Shown here one piece after another: positions 40,491-49,330 of a stretch of DNA of 64,000 nt (its first letter is position 1; each line of letters opens with the position of its first letter). The notes beneath the pieces were generated by a model that was not told the origin of the DNA, did no database searches, and worked only from the letters and a program-made list of their open reading frames with translations. Source of the stretch: Geodermatophilus telluris. Its GTDB lineage: Bacteria > Actinomycetota > Actinomycetes > Mycobacteriales > Geodermatophilaceae. Location of the stretch: positions 62,001-126,000 of the forward strand of contig NZ_FMZF01000005.1 in NCBI RefSeq assembly GCF_900102745.1, written 5' to 3'. Both the position numbers and the translations under genes were made by a program.

Positions 40491-41665
40491 CGGTACGGGA
40501 GGGCGTCGAGGTAGGCCCGCGCGTTGCGCCGGGTCTCGGCCACCGAGTCACCGCCGAACTTCTCCAGCGCGGCGTCGGCGAGCGTGAGGGCCACCATCGC
40601 CTCCATCACCACCGACCCGCGGGGCACCGCGCAGGCGTCGCTGCGCTGGTTGATGGCCACGGCGGCGTCCCCGGTGGCGACGTCGACGGTGGCCAGCGCG
40701 CGCGGCACGGTGGAGATCGGCTTCATCGCGGCGCGCACCCGCAGCACCTCGCCGTTGGTCATGCCGCCCTCGATGCCGCCGGCGCGGTCGGTGACCCGGC
40801 GCAGCCGGCCGTCCTCGGAGATGATCTCGTCGTGGGCGACCGAGCCGCGGCGCCGCGCGGTCTCCAGGCCGTCGCCGACCTCGACCGCCTTGACCGACTG
40901 CACGCCCATGAGCGCGGCGGCCAGGCGGGAGTCCAGCCGGCGGTCCCAGTGCACGTGGCTGCCCAGGCCCGGCGGCAGGCCGTGGACGACGACCTCGACG
41001 ACGCCGCCGAGGGTGTCGCCGTTCTTCCGGGCGTCGTCGACCTCGGCGACCATGACCTCGCTGGTGGCCGGGTCGGCGCAGCGCACCGGGTCCTCGTCGA
41101 TGCGCGGGTTGTCCTGGGGGCCGGGCAGCACGCCGTCGGGCACGGTGACCGGTCCGATGCCGACGACGTGGCTGACGACCTCGACGTCCAGCGCCTGGCG
41201 GAGGAACGCCTTGGCGACCGCGCCGAGGGCGACGCGGGCCGCGGTCTCGCGGGCGCTGGCGCGCTCGAGCACCGGGCGGGCGTCGTCGAAGCCGTACTTC
41301 TGCATGCCGGCGAGGTCGGCGTGCCCGGGGCGCGGGCGGGTCAGCGGGGCGTTGCGCGCCTGCCCGGCGAGCACCTCGGGGTCGACCGGGTCGGCGGCCA
41401 TCACCGTCTGCCACTTGGGCCACTCGGTGTTGCCGACCTGCACCGCGACCGGCCCGCCCTGGGTGACCCCGTGCCGCACGCCGCCGGTGAGCGTGACGAC
41501 GTCCTGCTCGAAGGACATCCGGGCGCCCCGGCCGTGGCCGAGACGGCGGCGGGCGAGGTCGACGTCGAGGTCGGCGGTCTGCACCTGCACGCCGGCGGGC
41601 AGCCCCTCGAGGATGGCGGTGAGCTGCTGGCCGTGCGACTCACCGGCGGTCAGCCAGCGCAACAT
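40487..41665 (-). CDS. aroC: Chorismate synthase
   Basis: 392 residues, the long Gram-positive form. All three signatures are visible: GESHGQQL (8-15), [11 protein letters not shown], and near the end [20 protein letters not shown]. It uses reduced FMN to make chorismate from EPSP. The ATG lies 53 bases from repeat A copy 2. EPSP synthase (aroA) is not in this cluster. Confidence 0.96.
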   Translation of the reverse strand: MLRWLTAGESHGQQLTAILEGLPAGVQVQTADLDVDLARRRLGHGRGARMSFEQDVVTLTGGVRHGVTQGGPVAVQVGNTEWPKWQTVMAADPVDPEVLAGQARNAPLTRPRPGHADLAGMQKYGFDDARPVLERASARETAARVALGAVAKAFLRQALDVEVVSHVVGIGPVTVPDGVLPGPQDNPRIDEDPVRCADPATSEVMVAEVDDARKNGDTLGGVVEVVVHGLPPGLGSHVHWDRRLDSRLAAALMGVQSVKAVEVGDGLETARRRGSVAHDEIISEDGRLRRVTDRAGGIEGGMTNGEVLRVRAAMKPISTVPRALATVDVATGDAAVAINQRSDACAVPRGSVVMEAMVALTLADAALEKFGGDSVAETRRNARAYLDALPYR

Positions 41666-41718
41666 GCCCCGGATTGTGCCAGTCGCGCCGACGCCGACCT
41701 CCCGCGGCGGGGGCCGCC

Positions 41719-41801
41719 ACGATCAGGTCACCTGATCATCGAGCGTCCTACCCGACCGTGGGACGTCGGGTGGGACACTCCACGATCAGTCACCTGATCA
41801 T
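41719..41801. repeat. Palindromic repeat family A, copy 2
   Basis: Left palindrome CGATCAGGT-C-ACCTGATC (41720-41737), hairpin arms GTCCTACCCGAC (41745-41756) and GTCGGGTGGGAC (41765-41776), and a right imperfect copy of the palindrome (about 41782-41801). Compared with copy 1 at 4399-4526 it has a single hairpin unit rather than three tandem units, but the 40-base core is almost identical. It sits 11 bases after the prepilin peptidase stop, upstream of aroC. Confidence 0.8.
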
Positions 41802-41812
41802 CGCGCGGGGGA

Positions 41813-42478
41813 TCACGCCAGCGGGCCCTCGAGGGCCAGGGCGAGGACGGCGCCGAGCAGCAGGGGTGGGCCGAACGCCACCGGGGTGCGCCAGCCGGCC
41901 CGGCGGGTGGCCACCAGGACCAGCGAGACGGCGGCGCCGCACAGCAGGCCGAGGAGGACGCCGGCCAGCAGCACGCCCCACCCGGCCCAGCCGAGGACGA
42001 GCCCCAGCAGCGCGAGCAGCTTGACGTCGCCGAGGCCGAGGCCCGAGGGGGCGGCCAGCGCAGCCAGCAGCGCGACCCCGCCGGCGGCGGCCGCGGCCAG
42101 CAGCGCCCGCAGCAGCGCGGGCCAGGTGCCCAGCAGGGCGGCGTCGGCGAGCAGCGCGGCCGCGCAGACGGCGCCGGCGGGGAGGGTGACCCGGTCGGGC
42201 AGCCGGTGGACGGCGAGGTCGACCTGCGCCAGGACGACGGCGGCCCCGGCGGCCCAGGCCAGCGCCAGCGTCGCCGGGCGGGCGCCGCAGAGGAGCACCG
42301 CCCCGCACAGGAGGACGGCGAGCAGCACGGCGCTGAGCACCGCCCGGGTCCGGCCGGCCCGTGCCGCGGGATCCCGGGCGGCGAGGCGTACGGCGGTGCG
42401 GGCGAGCAGCGGGCCGGCCGCGGCGGCGGTCAGCAGCGCGGCCGCGAGCAGCAGCGCGGGCGGGACGGCGGGGGTCAG
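41813..42478 (-). CDS. A24-type prepilin peptidase, probable CTG start
   Basis: 221 residues of mostly membrane helices. The aspartyl protease motifs are VDLAVHRLPDRVTLP (first Asp) and GLGLGDVKLLALLG (GxGD second Asp), as in TadV/PilD C-terminal halves without the methylase domain. It would process type IV pilin or Tad leader peptides at the cytoplasmic membrane. No pilin genes are nearby. No ATG/GTG/TTG occurs at the N-terminus; CTG 42478 overlaps the aroE stop as CTGA. The first internal GTG would cut into the second helix. Confidence 0.78.
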   Translation of the reverse strand: MTPAVPPALLLAAALLTAAAAGPLLARTAVRLAARDPAARAGRTRAVLSAVLLAVLLCGAVLLCGARPATLALAWAAGAAVVLAQVDLAVHRLPDRVTLPAGAVCAAALLADAALLGTWPALLRALLAAAAAGGVALLAALAAPSGLGLGDVKLLALLGLVLGWAGWGVLLAGVLLGLLCGAAVSLVLVATRRAGWRTPVAFGPPLLLGAVLALALEGPLA

Positions 42479-43299
42479 CGGGCGTCCAGCGCGGCGCGCA
42501 TGGCACCGATCGGCGCCGGCTGCCCGGTCATGAGCTCCACCTGGACGGTGGCCTGCCAGAACAGCACCTCGATGCCGCTGATCACCGCGACGCCGGCCTC
42601 GAGTGCGCGCGCGACCAGCGGCGTGGGCCACGGCGCGTAGAGGACGTCGAGCAGCGTCTGCCCCGACCGCCAGCCGAGCCCGGCCAGGTCGGGGTGCGCG
42701 CCGATCGGCACCGTGCTGACCACCACCGGGGCCTCGACCGGCCCGGGTGTCAGCGGCGCGACGGAGGCCCCGACGCCGAGCGCGCCGAGCACCCGGACGA
42801 CGTCGGCCGCGCGGTCCGGCGCCCGCACCAGGACGTCGACGTGCTCGGCGCCGAGCTCGGCCAGCGCCACCGCCGCCGCGGCCGCCGTCCCCCCGGCGCC
42901 GACGATCGCGGCGTGCGCGACGCGCTGCACGCCACCGGTCTGCAGCGCCATGCCCACGCCGTGGACGTCGGTGTTCTCCGCGCACCAGCCCTGGCCGGTG
43001 TGCACGAGGGTGTTGGCCGCGCCGAGCAGCCGGGGCAGCGGCTCGACGGTGTCGGCGACCGCGACCGCCGCCTGCTTGCACGGCATGGTCACCGAGAAGC
43101 CGCGCCACTCCGGGCCCAGGCCGGCCAGCAGCACCGGCAGGTCCTCGGGGCCGAGGTCGAGCCGGTCGTAGGTCCAGCCGGTCAGGCCGAGGGCGGCGTA
43201 GGCGGCGCGGTGCAGCAGCGGCGACAGGGAGTGCGCGACCGGGCGGCCGAGGACGGCCGCCCGGCCGGGCGCGGGGTCGGGCACGGGCCGGTCAGCCAC
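42475..43299 (-). CDS. aroE: Shikimate dehydrogenase
   Basis: 274 residues. Substrate-binding motifs are GRPVAHSLSPLLHRAAY (18-34), SVTMPCKQ (catalytic Lys) and GAANTL; NADP-binding loop is IVGAGGTAAAA (near 132-142). It reduces 3-dehydroshikimate. It overlaps mltG by 8 bases upstream and runs into the prepilin peptidase downstream, so mltG-aroE-peptidase form one unit with aroC further on. Confidence 0.95.
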   Translation of the reverse strand: MADRPVPDPAPGRAAVLGRPVAHSLSPLLHRAAYAALGLTGWTYDRLDLGPEDLPVLLAGLGPEWRGFSVTMPCKQAAVAVADTVEPLPRLLGAANTLVHTGQGWCAENTDVHGVGMALQTGGVQRVAHAAIVGAGGTAAAAAVALAELGAEHVDVLVRAPDRAADVVRVLGALGVGASVAPLTPGPVEAPVVVSTVPIGAHPDLAGLGWRSGQTLLDVLYAPWPTPLVARALEAGVAVISGIEVLFWQATVQVELMTGQPAPIGAMRAALDAR

Positions 43300-45109
43300 C
43301 GCACCCGAGGCCGGCGTCGGCGCACCGCTGCCGCGCGGCCTGGAACTCCGCGTAGTCGGCGGTGAAGAAGTGCCGGCCGTCCTCGGACTCGAGCACGTAG
43401 TACAGGAGGTCGCCGGTGGTCGGCACCAGCGCCGCCTCCAGGCTGGCCTCCCCCGGGGAGCTGATCGGCGACGGCGGCAGCCCGGCCCGCGTGCGGGTGT
43501 TGTAGGGGCCGTCGGTCTGCAGGTCGGTGACGGTGAGGTCGTTGCCGTTCTTCTGCAGGCCGTAGGCCAGGGTGGCGTCGATGCCGAGCGGGATGCCCTG
43601 GGCGAGCCGGTTGTAGACGACCTGCGCCACGTCGGGGCGCTCCTCGTCCAGGCGGGTCTCCGACTGGATCATGGAGGCGACCACGACCACGTCGTACACC
43701 GAGCGCCCGGACGCGGCGGCCCGCTGCTCGAGCTGCAGGTCCGTGGCGACCTCGGTGAACCGGGCCACCATGCCGCGCAGCACCTCGGTGGCGCTGTCGC
43801 CGGGCTCGACGTCGTAGGTGGCCGGGAACAGGAAGCCCTCGAGCTGCCCGTTGGCGTAGGCCGGCAGGCCCAGCGCGGCGGGGTCGGCGGCGGCCGCCTG
43901 CACCTCCTCGATCGGCAGGCCGGTGGCCTCGGCGACCCGCTGCAGCGTGGCGCTCGCCGTGAAGCCCTCGGGCACGGTGACCCGGGAGACCAGCCGGCTC
44001 GCGGGGTCGAGCAGCAGGTCGAGCGCCGCTTGCCCGCTCATCTGCGCGCGCAGCGAGTAGACGCCCGGCTGGATGCCCATCGAGGCGGGGTCGGCCTCGG
44101 CGGCCTCGACGAACGGGTCGGCCGACGCGATGACGTCCTGGTCGACCAGCGTGCGGGCGATGTCGCTGAGGGTGTCGCCCCCGCCGATGCGGACCTCGAC
44201 GGTGCCGGTGCCCGCGCCCGCGTAGTCCTGCGCCTCGGGGTTGACCAGGCCGATGAGCGCCCGGCCGCCCAGGACGATGGCGGTGACGAGGCCGGCGAGG
44301 ACGAGCAGCGCGAGCAGGTTGACCAGCGGGCCGCGGCGGCGACGCCCGCCGCGGGTGCGCCGGCGGCCGCTCCCGCGGTCGTCGTCGGCGTGCCCGGCGA
44401 GGTGGGCGGCGAGCGGGTCGTCGTGGTGCTCGTCGTCGTGGTGCTCGTCGATCAGGTGCTCGTCGATCAGGTGCTCGTCGTGCGGCTGCTCGTCGTACCC
44501 GTCGTACGGGTCGTCGTGCAGGTGGTCGTCGGGCAGGTGGTCGTCGTGCGGGTGCTCGTCCTCGGGGTGCGCGGCAGCGGCCCGGCGGGCCCGGCGCCCG
44601 CGGCGGCGCTCCTCGCGACGGCCGCCACCGAGGACGTCGAGGCCGCCGGTGGCGTCCTCGTCGTCCCCGTGCGGGTCGGCGGCCGGCGGCAGCGGCGCGG
44701 GCCCGTCGACGGCCTCGATGTGCGCGGTGTCGGCGTGCCCGTCGTCGCCGATCTGCGCGGTGTCGTCGTCGGCCGGCCGGCGCGGCATCCGCGACCAGGC
44801 GCCCGGCGGGCGGGGCGGGAGGCCGGGGGCCGGACCCGGCCTGCTCGGGCCGCCGGGCAGCGGGCCGGTGCGGTCGTCGCCGTCGCTGGGGGCGGAGTGC
44901 CGGCCTCTGAGCGCCGGGGACCGGTCGAGCAGGTCGGCGCCGCGCCGGGCGGGAGCGGGGCGGGCGGGCACCGGGCCCACCGGCAGCTGGGTCGTGCGGG
45001 GGACGTCGGCGGCCTGGTTGCCGTACCAGCCGCCGGCCCGGCCGGTGGCGCCGAGGACGTCGGGTCCCGCGTGCCGGCCCCGCCCGTACGGCGGGACCGG
45101 ACCGCTCAC
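43292..45109 (-). CDS. mltG: Endolytic transglycosylase MltG with an unusual acidic/His-rich cytoplasmic tail
   Basis: 605 residues. The first 260 are cytoplasmic and disordered-looking, with a His/Asp/Glu-rich block at about 181-243 (EHPHDD, DEHLIDEHLIDEHHDDEHHD). One membrane helix is at 262-283. The YceG/MltG domain follows (about 300-605), with the catalytic glutamate in SMIQSETRLDEERPDVAQVV. It cuts nascent glycan strands to end peptidoglycan chains. The position between ruvX and aroE is conserved; the His/acid block is not part of the family core and could bind metal. Confidence 0.9.
   Translation of the reverse strand: MSGPVPPYGRGRHAGPDVLGATGRAGGWYGNQAADVPRTTQLPVGPVPARPAPARRGADLLDRSPALRGRHSAPSDGDDRTGPLPGGPSRPGPAPGLPPRPPGAWSRMPRRPADDDTAQIGDDGHADTAHIEAVDGPAPLPPAADPHGDDEDATGGLDVLGGGRREERRRGRRARRAAAAHPEDEHPHDDHLPDDHLHDDPYDGYDEQPHDEHLIDEHLIDEHHDDEHHDDPLAAHLAGHADDDRGSGRRRTRGGRRRRGPLVNLLALLVLAGLVTAIVLGGRALIGLVNPEAQDYAGAGTGTVEVRIGGGDTLSDIARTLVDQDVIASADPFVEAAEADPASMGIQPGVYSLRAQMSGQAALDLLLDPASRLVSRVTVPEGFTASATLQRVAEATGLPIEEVQAAAADPAALGLPAYANGQLEGFLFPATYDVEPGDSATEVLRGMVARFTEVATDLQLEQRAAASGRSVYDVVVVASMIQSETRLDEERPDVAQVVYNRLAQGIPLGIDATLAYGLQKNGNDLTVTDLQTDGPYNTRTRAGLPPSPISSPGEASLEAALVPTTGDLLYYVLESEDGRHFFTADYAEFQAARQRCADAGLGCGG
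44400..44570. repeat. Low-complexity CTCGTCG-type repeats inside mltG
   Basis: Short imperfect tandem units built on GTGCTCGTCG and GTCGTCGTG, including two exact GTGCTCGTCGATCAG units at about 44440-44470. They encode the His/Asp/Glu-rich segment. Such DNA is prone to length change by slippage, so the tail may vary between strains. Confidence 0.65.
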
Positions 45110-45765
45110 GAGCGCCCCCGCTGGCTGTCCAGATACGCCTGGAGGATGACCACGGCGGCGGCCTGGTCGATCACGGGGCGCTGGGCACGGCTGTCGAGCC
45201 CGTTCGCGCGCAGGGAACTGGCTGCGGTCACGGTGGAGAGCCTCTCGTCGACGAGGTGCACGGGCACGCTGCCGATGCGCCCGGCGAGTGACCGAGAGTA
45301 GGCACGCGCTTCCCGAGCGGAGGCACCCGACGCACCCGAGAGGTGCCTCGGCTCCCCCACGATCACCTCTGTCACCTCGTGTTCCACCACGAGCGCGGCG
45401 ATCCGGTCGAGGTCGGCGCCGTCCCGGCGGCGCTCGACGGTCTCCAGCGGGCTGGCCAGCGTGCCGGTGGGGTCCGACAGCGCCACGCCGATCCGCACGG
45501 TGCCGACGTCGAGGCCCAGCCGCCGGCCCTGGCGGGTGCGCCGCGGCGGCAGCGGCAGCCCGGCCGGCAGCCCCCGCGACAGGTCGATCTCGGTGGTCTC
45601 GTTGGACACCGGCGGGAAGCCCGCGCGCAGGTCGATCGCCTCGGTGGGGTGGTGCACCGGCTGCTGCGGCGGGGTCCGCCGTGGGCGCGAGGGCGGTACC
45701 GCGGGGCGGCCCTGCTGCCGCCGCTCGCCCATGTCACCGGTCTCGTCGGGGCGCTGCTCGGGCAC
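45106..45765 (-). CDS. ruvX: YqgF/RuvX-type Holliday junction resolvase-like protein with N-terminal extension
   Basis: 219 residues. The RNase H-like core begins at about residue 80 with GLDVGTVRIGVALSDP (84-99) and includes VIVGEPRHLSG and VHLVDERLSTVTA, as in YqgF, which is implicated in pre-16S rRNA processing. Residues 1-79 are a proline- and charge-rich extension not found in the basic family. GTG 45765 is preferred because AGGGAGG then stands eight bases before it; GTG 45774, overlapping the alaS stop, is the alternative. Confidence 0.88.
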   Translation of the reverse strand: MPEQRPDETGDMGERRQQGRPAVPPSRPRRTPPQQPVHHPTEAIDLRAGFPPVSNETTEIDLSRGLPAGLPLPPRRTRQGRRLGLDVGTVRIGVALSDPTGTLASPLETVERRRDGADLDRIAALVVEHEVTEVIVGEPRHLSGASGASAREARAYSRSLAGRIGSVPVHLVDERLSTVTAASSLRANGLDSRAQRPVIDQAAAVVILQAYLDSQRGRS

Positions 45766-45770
45766 TCCGG

Positions 45771-48458
45771 TCACCTCCCTGCGGCGGTCGCGACCGCCGT
45801 CTCGCCGGCCTGGAGGGCAGCGGGGATGCCGCCCGGGTCCGTACCGCCGCCCTGGGCGACGTCGGCCTTGCCTCCGCCCCGGCCACCGACCGCGGGCGCC
45901 GCGGCGCGCAGCACGTCGTTGGCCGACAGGCCGCGCTCCTGCGCGGCGGGGTTGAGCGCCGCGACGAGAGCCACCTTGCCCCCGGCCTCCGAGGCGAGCA
46001 AGACGACACCCGGGCGCTCCCCCAGCCGGCCGCGGACGTCGAGGGCCAGCGTGCGCAGGTCCCCGCCGGAGAGCCCCGCCGGCGCGGCGGTGACGACGGC
46101 GACCCCGCCGACGTCGCGCGCCTGCCCGGCCAGCTGCCCGGCCGCGGCCTGGGTCTGCTGGGCGCGGAGCTCCGCGATCTCCCGGTCGGTCTCGCGCAGC
46201 CGCGACAGGATGCCGCCGACCCGGTCGAGCAGCCCGTCGGGAGGCGACTTGAGCAGCTCGCCGAGCTGGCGCACCAGGTCGCGCTCGCGGGCCAGGTAGC
46301 GGAAGCCCTCCAGGCCGACGACGGCCTCCACGCGGCGGGAGCCCGACCCGACGGAGGACTCGCCGGTCAGCGCCAGCGTGCCGATCTGCGCCGAGCCCGC
46401 GACGTGGGTGCCGCCGCAGAGCTCCCGCGACCACGGCCCGCCGATCTCCACCACGCGCACCTGCTCGCCGTAGGTCTCGCCGAACAGCGCCAGCGCGCCG
46501 ATGGCCTGCGCCTCGGGCAGCGTCATGTAGCTGGCGCTGACCCGGTGGTCGGCGCGGACGGCGGCGTTGGCGACGTCCTCGATGTCGCCGCGCTGCCGCT
46601 GGGTGAGCGCGCCCTGCCAGGCGAAGTCCAGCCGCAGGTAGCCGGGGCGGTTGTAGGAGCCCGACTGCAGCGCCTGCGGGCCGAGCACCTGGCGCAGCGC
46701 CGCGTGCACCACGTGGGTGCCCGAGTGCGCCTGGCAGGCCGACAGCCGCCACTCGCGGTCGACCTCGGCGGCGAGCTCCGCACCCGCGGTGAGCGCCCCC
46801 TCGAGGACCCGCACCTGGTGCACGACCAGGCCCTTGACCGGGCGCTGCACGTCGAGCACCTCGGCGCGGCCGCCGTCCCAGGTGAGCGTGCCGGCGTCGG
46901 CTACCTGGCCGCCGGACTCGGCGTAGAAGGGCGTGCGGTCGAGCACCACCCGCACGACCTCGCCGGCACCGGCCTCGGCGGCACCGGCGTCGTCCCCGTC
47001 GAGCTCGGCGACCAGACCCAGCACGCGGGAGTCGGTGCGCAGGGTGTCGTAGGCGCGCCAGTCGGTGGGGCCGTGCTCGGCGAGCAGCCGGCGGTAGGCC
47101 AGGACGTCGACCGAGCCGGTCCGCTTGGCGCGGGCGTCGGCGCGGGCCCGGTCGCGCTGCTGCTGCATGAGCGCGCGGAAGCCCGCCTCGTCGACGGTCA
47201 CGCCCTGCTCGGCGGCCATCTCGAGGGTGACGTCGATGGGGAACCCGTAGGTGTCGTGCAGCGAGAACGCCTGCTCGCCCGACAGCGCCGGCGTGCCGGC
47301 GGCCTTGGCCTGCGCCACGGCGGTGTCGAACAGCGCCGTCCCCGAGGACAGCGTGCGCCGGAACGCCTCCTCCTCGGCGTAGGCGACCGAGGCGATCCGG
47401 TCGAAGTCGGTGGCCAGCTCCGGGTAGCTGGGGCTCATCGCGTCCCGGGAGACCGGCAGCAGCTCGGGCAGCGTGGCGGCGTCGACGCCGAGCAGCCGCA
47501 TCGAGCGGACGGCGCGGCGCAGCAGCCGGCGCAGGATGTAGCCGCGGCCCTCGTTGCCGGGGGTGACGCCGTCGCCGATGAGCATCAGGCCGCTGCGGAC
47601 GTGGTCGGCGACCACGCGCAGCCGCACGTCGGCCTCGTGGTCCTTGCCGTAGGTCACCCCGGCCAGCTCGGCGCCGCGGCGCAGCACCGGCGCCACCTCG
47701 TCGATCTCGTACATGTTGTCGACGCCCTGCAGCAGGTAGGCCACCCGCTCCAGGCCCATGCCGGTGTCGATGTTCTTCTTCGGCAGCTCGCCGACGACCG
47801 TGAAGTCCTCCTTGCTCCGGACGTCGGTGAGCTCGTACTGCATGAAGACCAGGTTCCAGATCTCGAGGAACCGGTCGCCGGCGGTGTCGACCAGCGGGCC
47901 GCCGTCCGGGCCGAACTCCGGGCCGCGGTCGAAGTAGATCTCCGAGCAGGGGCCGCCGGGGCCGTCGGCGCCGGTGTGCCAGTAGTTGTCCTTCTTGCCC
48001 AGCCGCTGGATGCGCTCGAGGGGCAGGCCGGCGATGCGGTGCCAGGCGTCGGCGGCCTCGTCGTCGTCGAGGTAGACGGTCACCCAGATCCGGTCGGGGT
48101 CGAAGCCCAGGCCGCCGCCGGCCACCGGCCCGGTGACCAGGTCCCAGGCGTGCTGGACGGCCCCCTCCTTGAAGTAGTCGCCGAAGGAGAAGTTGCCGTT
48201 CATCTGGAAGAACGTGCCGTGCCGGGTGGTCTTGCCGACCTCCTCGATGTCGAGGGTGCGCACGCACTTCTGCACGCTCGTGGCGCGCGGGAACGGCGCC
48301 GGCTCGCGGCCGGTCAGGTACGGGATGAACGGCACCATCCCGGCGACGGTGAACAGCAACGAGGGGTCGGGCGAGACCAGCGACGCGCTGGGGACGACGG
48401 TGTGGCCGCGCTGCTCGAAGTGCTGCAGGAAGCGGCGGCGGATCTCGGCGGTCTGCAT
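45771..48458 (-). CDS. alaS: Alanyl-tRNA synthetase
   Basis: 895 residues: class II aminoacylation domain (1-260, with TFFQMNGNFSFGDYFKEGA), tRNA-recognition domain, editing domain with zinc ligands HSGTHVVH and CGGTH (near 575-580 and 680-684), and a C-terminal DHHA1/Ala domain ending GGRGGGKADVAQGGG. It charges tRNA-Ala and hydrolyses mis-charged Ser/Gly-tRNA. All domains are intact. It heads alaS-ruvX-mltG-aroE, a conserved gene order. Confidence 0.97.
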   Translation of the reverse strand: MQTAEIRRRFLQHFEQRGHTVVPSASLVSPDPSLLFTVAGMVPFIPYLTGREPAPFPRATSVQKCVRTLDIEEVGKTTRHGTFFQMNGNFSFGDYFKEGAVQHAWDLVTGPVAGGGLGFDPDRIWVTVYLDDDEAADAWHRIAGLPLERIQRLGKKDNYWHTGADGPGGPCSEIYFDRGPEFGPDGGPLVDTAGDRFLEIWNLVFMQYELTDVRSKEDFTVVGELPKKNIDTGMGLERVAYLLQGVDNMYEIDEVAPVLRRGAELAGVTYGKDHEADVRLRVVADHVRSGLMLIGDGVTPGNEGRGYILRRLLRRAVRSMRLLGVDAATLPELLPVSRDAMSPSYPELATDFDRIASVAYAEEEAFRRTLSSGTALFDTAVAQAKAAGTPALSGEQAFSLHDTYGFPIDVTLEMAAEQGVTVDEAGFRALMQQQRDRARADARAKRTGSVDVLAYRRLLAEHGPTDWRAYDTLRTDSRVLGLVAELDGDDAGAAEAGAGEVVRVVLDRTPFYAESGGQVADAGTLTWDGGRAEVLDVQRPVKGLVVHQVRVLEGALTAGAELAAEVDREWRLSACQAHSGTHVVHAALRQVLGPQALQSGSYNRPGYLRLDFAWQGALTQRQRGDIEDVANAAVRADHRVSASYMTLPEAQAIGALALFGETYGEQVRVVEIGGPWSRELCGGTHVAGSAQIGTLALTGESSVGSGSRRVEAVVGLEGFRYLARERDLVRQLGELLKSPPDGLLDRVGGILSRLRETDREIAELRAQQTQAAAGQLAGQARDVGGVAVVTAAPAGLSGGDLRTLALDVRGRLGERPGVVLLASEAGGKVALVAALNPAAQERGLSANDVLRAAAPAVGGRGGGKADVAQGGGTDPGGIPAALQAGETAVATAAGR

Positions 48459-48534
48459 CAGTGCTCGGGTCTCCTGCGGGCGGTGGCGGCGGCGCGGTCG
48501 GCGCGCGGCCGCCGGGAGGTCAGCGGACGGCGGG

Positions 48535-48831
48535 TCAGGCGCCGTGCCGCCCGGTGCGCCCGGGGAGCATCCCCCCGGGCAGCTGCGCCTGGTCGCGCTC
48601 GGGCAGCGGCGCGTCGAGGCCGGTGCCGCTGCGCAGCTCCTCCTCGCGGGCCGCGGCGGCGGCGCGGACGTCGGCACCGAAGTCGCCGATGGCGTCGGCG
48701 AGGTCGCGCAGCCCCTCGGCGATCGAGGCGCCGATCCCGGCCGGCGTCATCCGCTCGGCGGCGCGCGAGACCTTGCGGACGACGAGCGCGCCGATGGTGA
48801 TGCCCATGGCCAGCCAGAACAGCCGGCGCAT
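48535..48831 (-). CDS. DUF6167 family small membrane protein
   Basis: 98 residues. An N-terminal membrane anchor (LFWLAMGITIGALVV at 4-18) is followed by an amphipathic helical region (AERMTPAGIGASIAEGLRDLADAIGDF, two windows) and a polar tail. The pattern and its place between DUF948 and alaS match the DUF6167 family in actinobacteria. Function unknown. Its ATG overlaps the DUF948 stop as TGATG. Confidence 0.7.
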   Translation of the reverse strand: MRRLFWLAMGITIGALVVRKVSRAAERMTPAGIGASIAEGLRDLADAIGDFGADVRAAAAAREEELRSGTGLDAPLPERDQAQLPGGMLPGRTGRHGA

Positions 48832-49256
48832 CAGGCGGCCCGCCGGGCGGCGCGGCGCTCGCGGCGCGAGGCCTTGTCACGGGCGGCGGCCTCGGCGATC
48901 GCCTGGCCCTCGCGGCGCTTCCGCGCGGCGCTGCGCACGCCGTAGCTGAACGCGGCGACCTTGATCAGCGGGCTGCCGACGGTGGCCGCGACGACGCTGG
49001 TCAGCGCCGCGACGTTGCTCGACACGTTGGCCGCGTTGCCGGTGATGTCGTCGACCCGCTCGAGGTTGCTGTTGACCTGGGCGATCGTCGTCTGCGCCTG
49101 GCCGAGGATCGGCTGGCTCTGCTCCCGCACCTGGCGGATCGTCAGCGTCGTCTCGTCCAGGGTGCGCCCCAGCTTGAGCAGCGGGACGGCCAGCAGCACC
49201 ACCAGCAGCACCAGCGCCAGGGCGGCGATCAGTCCGGCCCACTCTCCTGCGGACAC
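48831..49256 (-). CDS. DUF948 domain protein
   Basis: 141 residues. One membrane helix at about 7-27 (WAGLIAALALVLLVVLLAVP) is followed by a long helical, probably coiled-coil stretch (TLTIRQVREQSQPILGQAQT and on to about 95) and a very basic C-terminus. DUF948 proteins are membrane-anchored helical proteins common in Firmicutes and Actinobacteria near alaS; some are general-stress proteins. Forms a two-gene unit with DUF6167. Confidence 0.8.
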   Translation of the reverse strand: MSAGEWAGLIAALALVLLVVLLAVPLLKLGRTLDETTLTIRQVREQSQPILGQAQTTIAQVNSNLERVDDITGNAANVSSNVAALTSVVAATVGSPLIKVAAFSYGVRSAARKRREGQAIAEAAARDKASRRERRAARRAA

Positions 49257-49330
49257 GCGGCGTCTCCTCTTCTCGTCGTGCGGCCGGACGGCACGACCGG
49301 CGTCGTCACAGTAGTCGCGGCCTCCGGCGG

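Noticed and set aside
44440-44470. CRISPR-like repeats in the 44.4-44.6 kb region
   Set aside because: Units are short, contiguous and in frame with mltG; no spacers.
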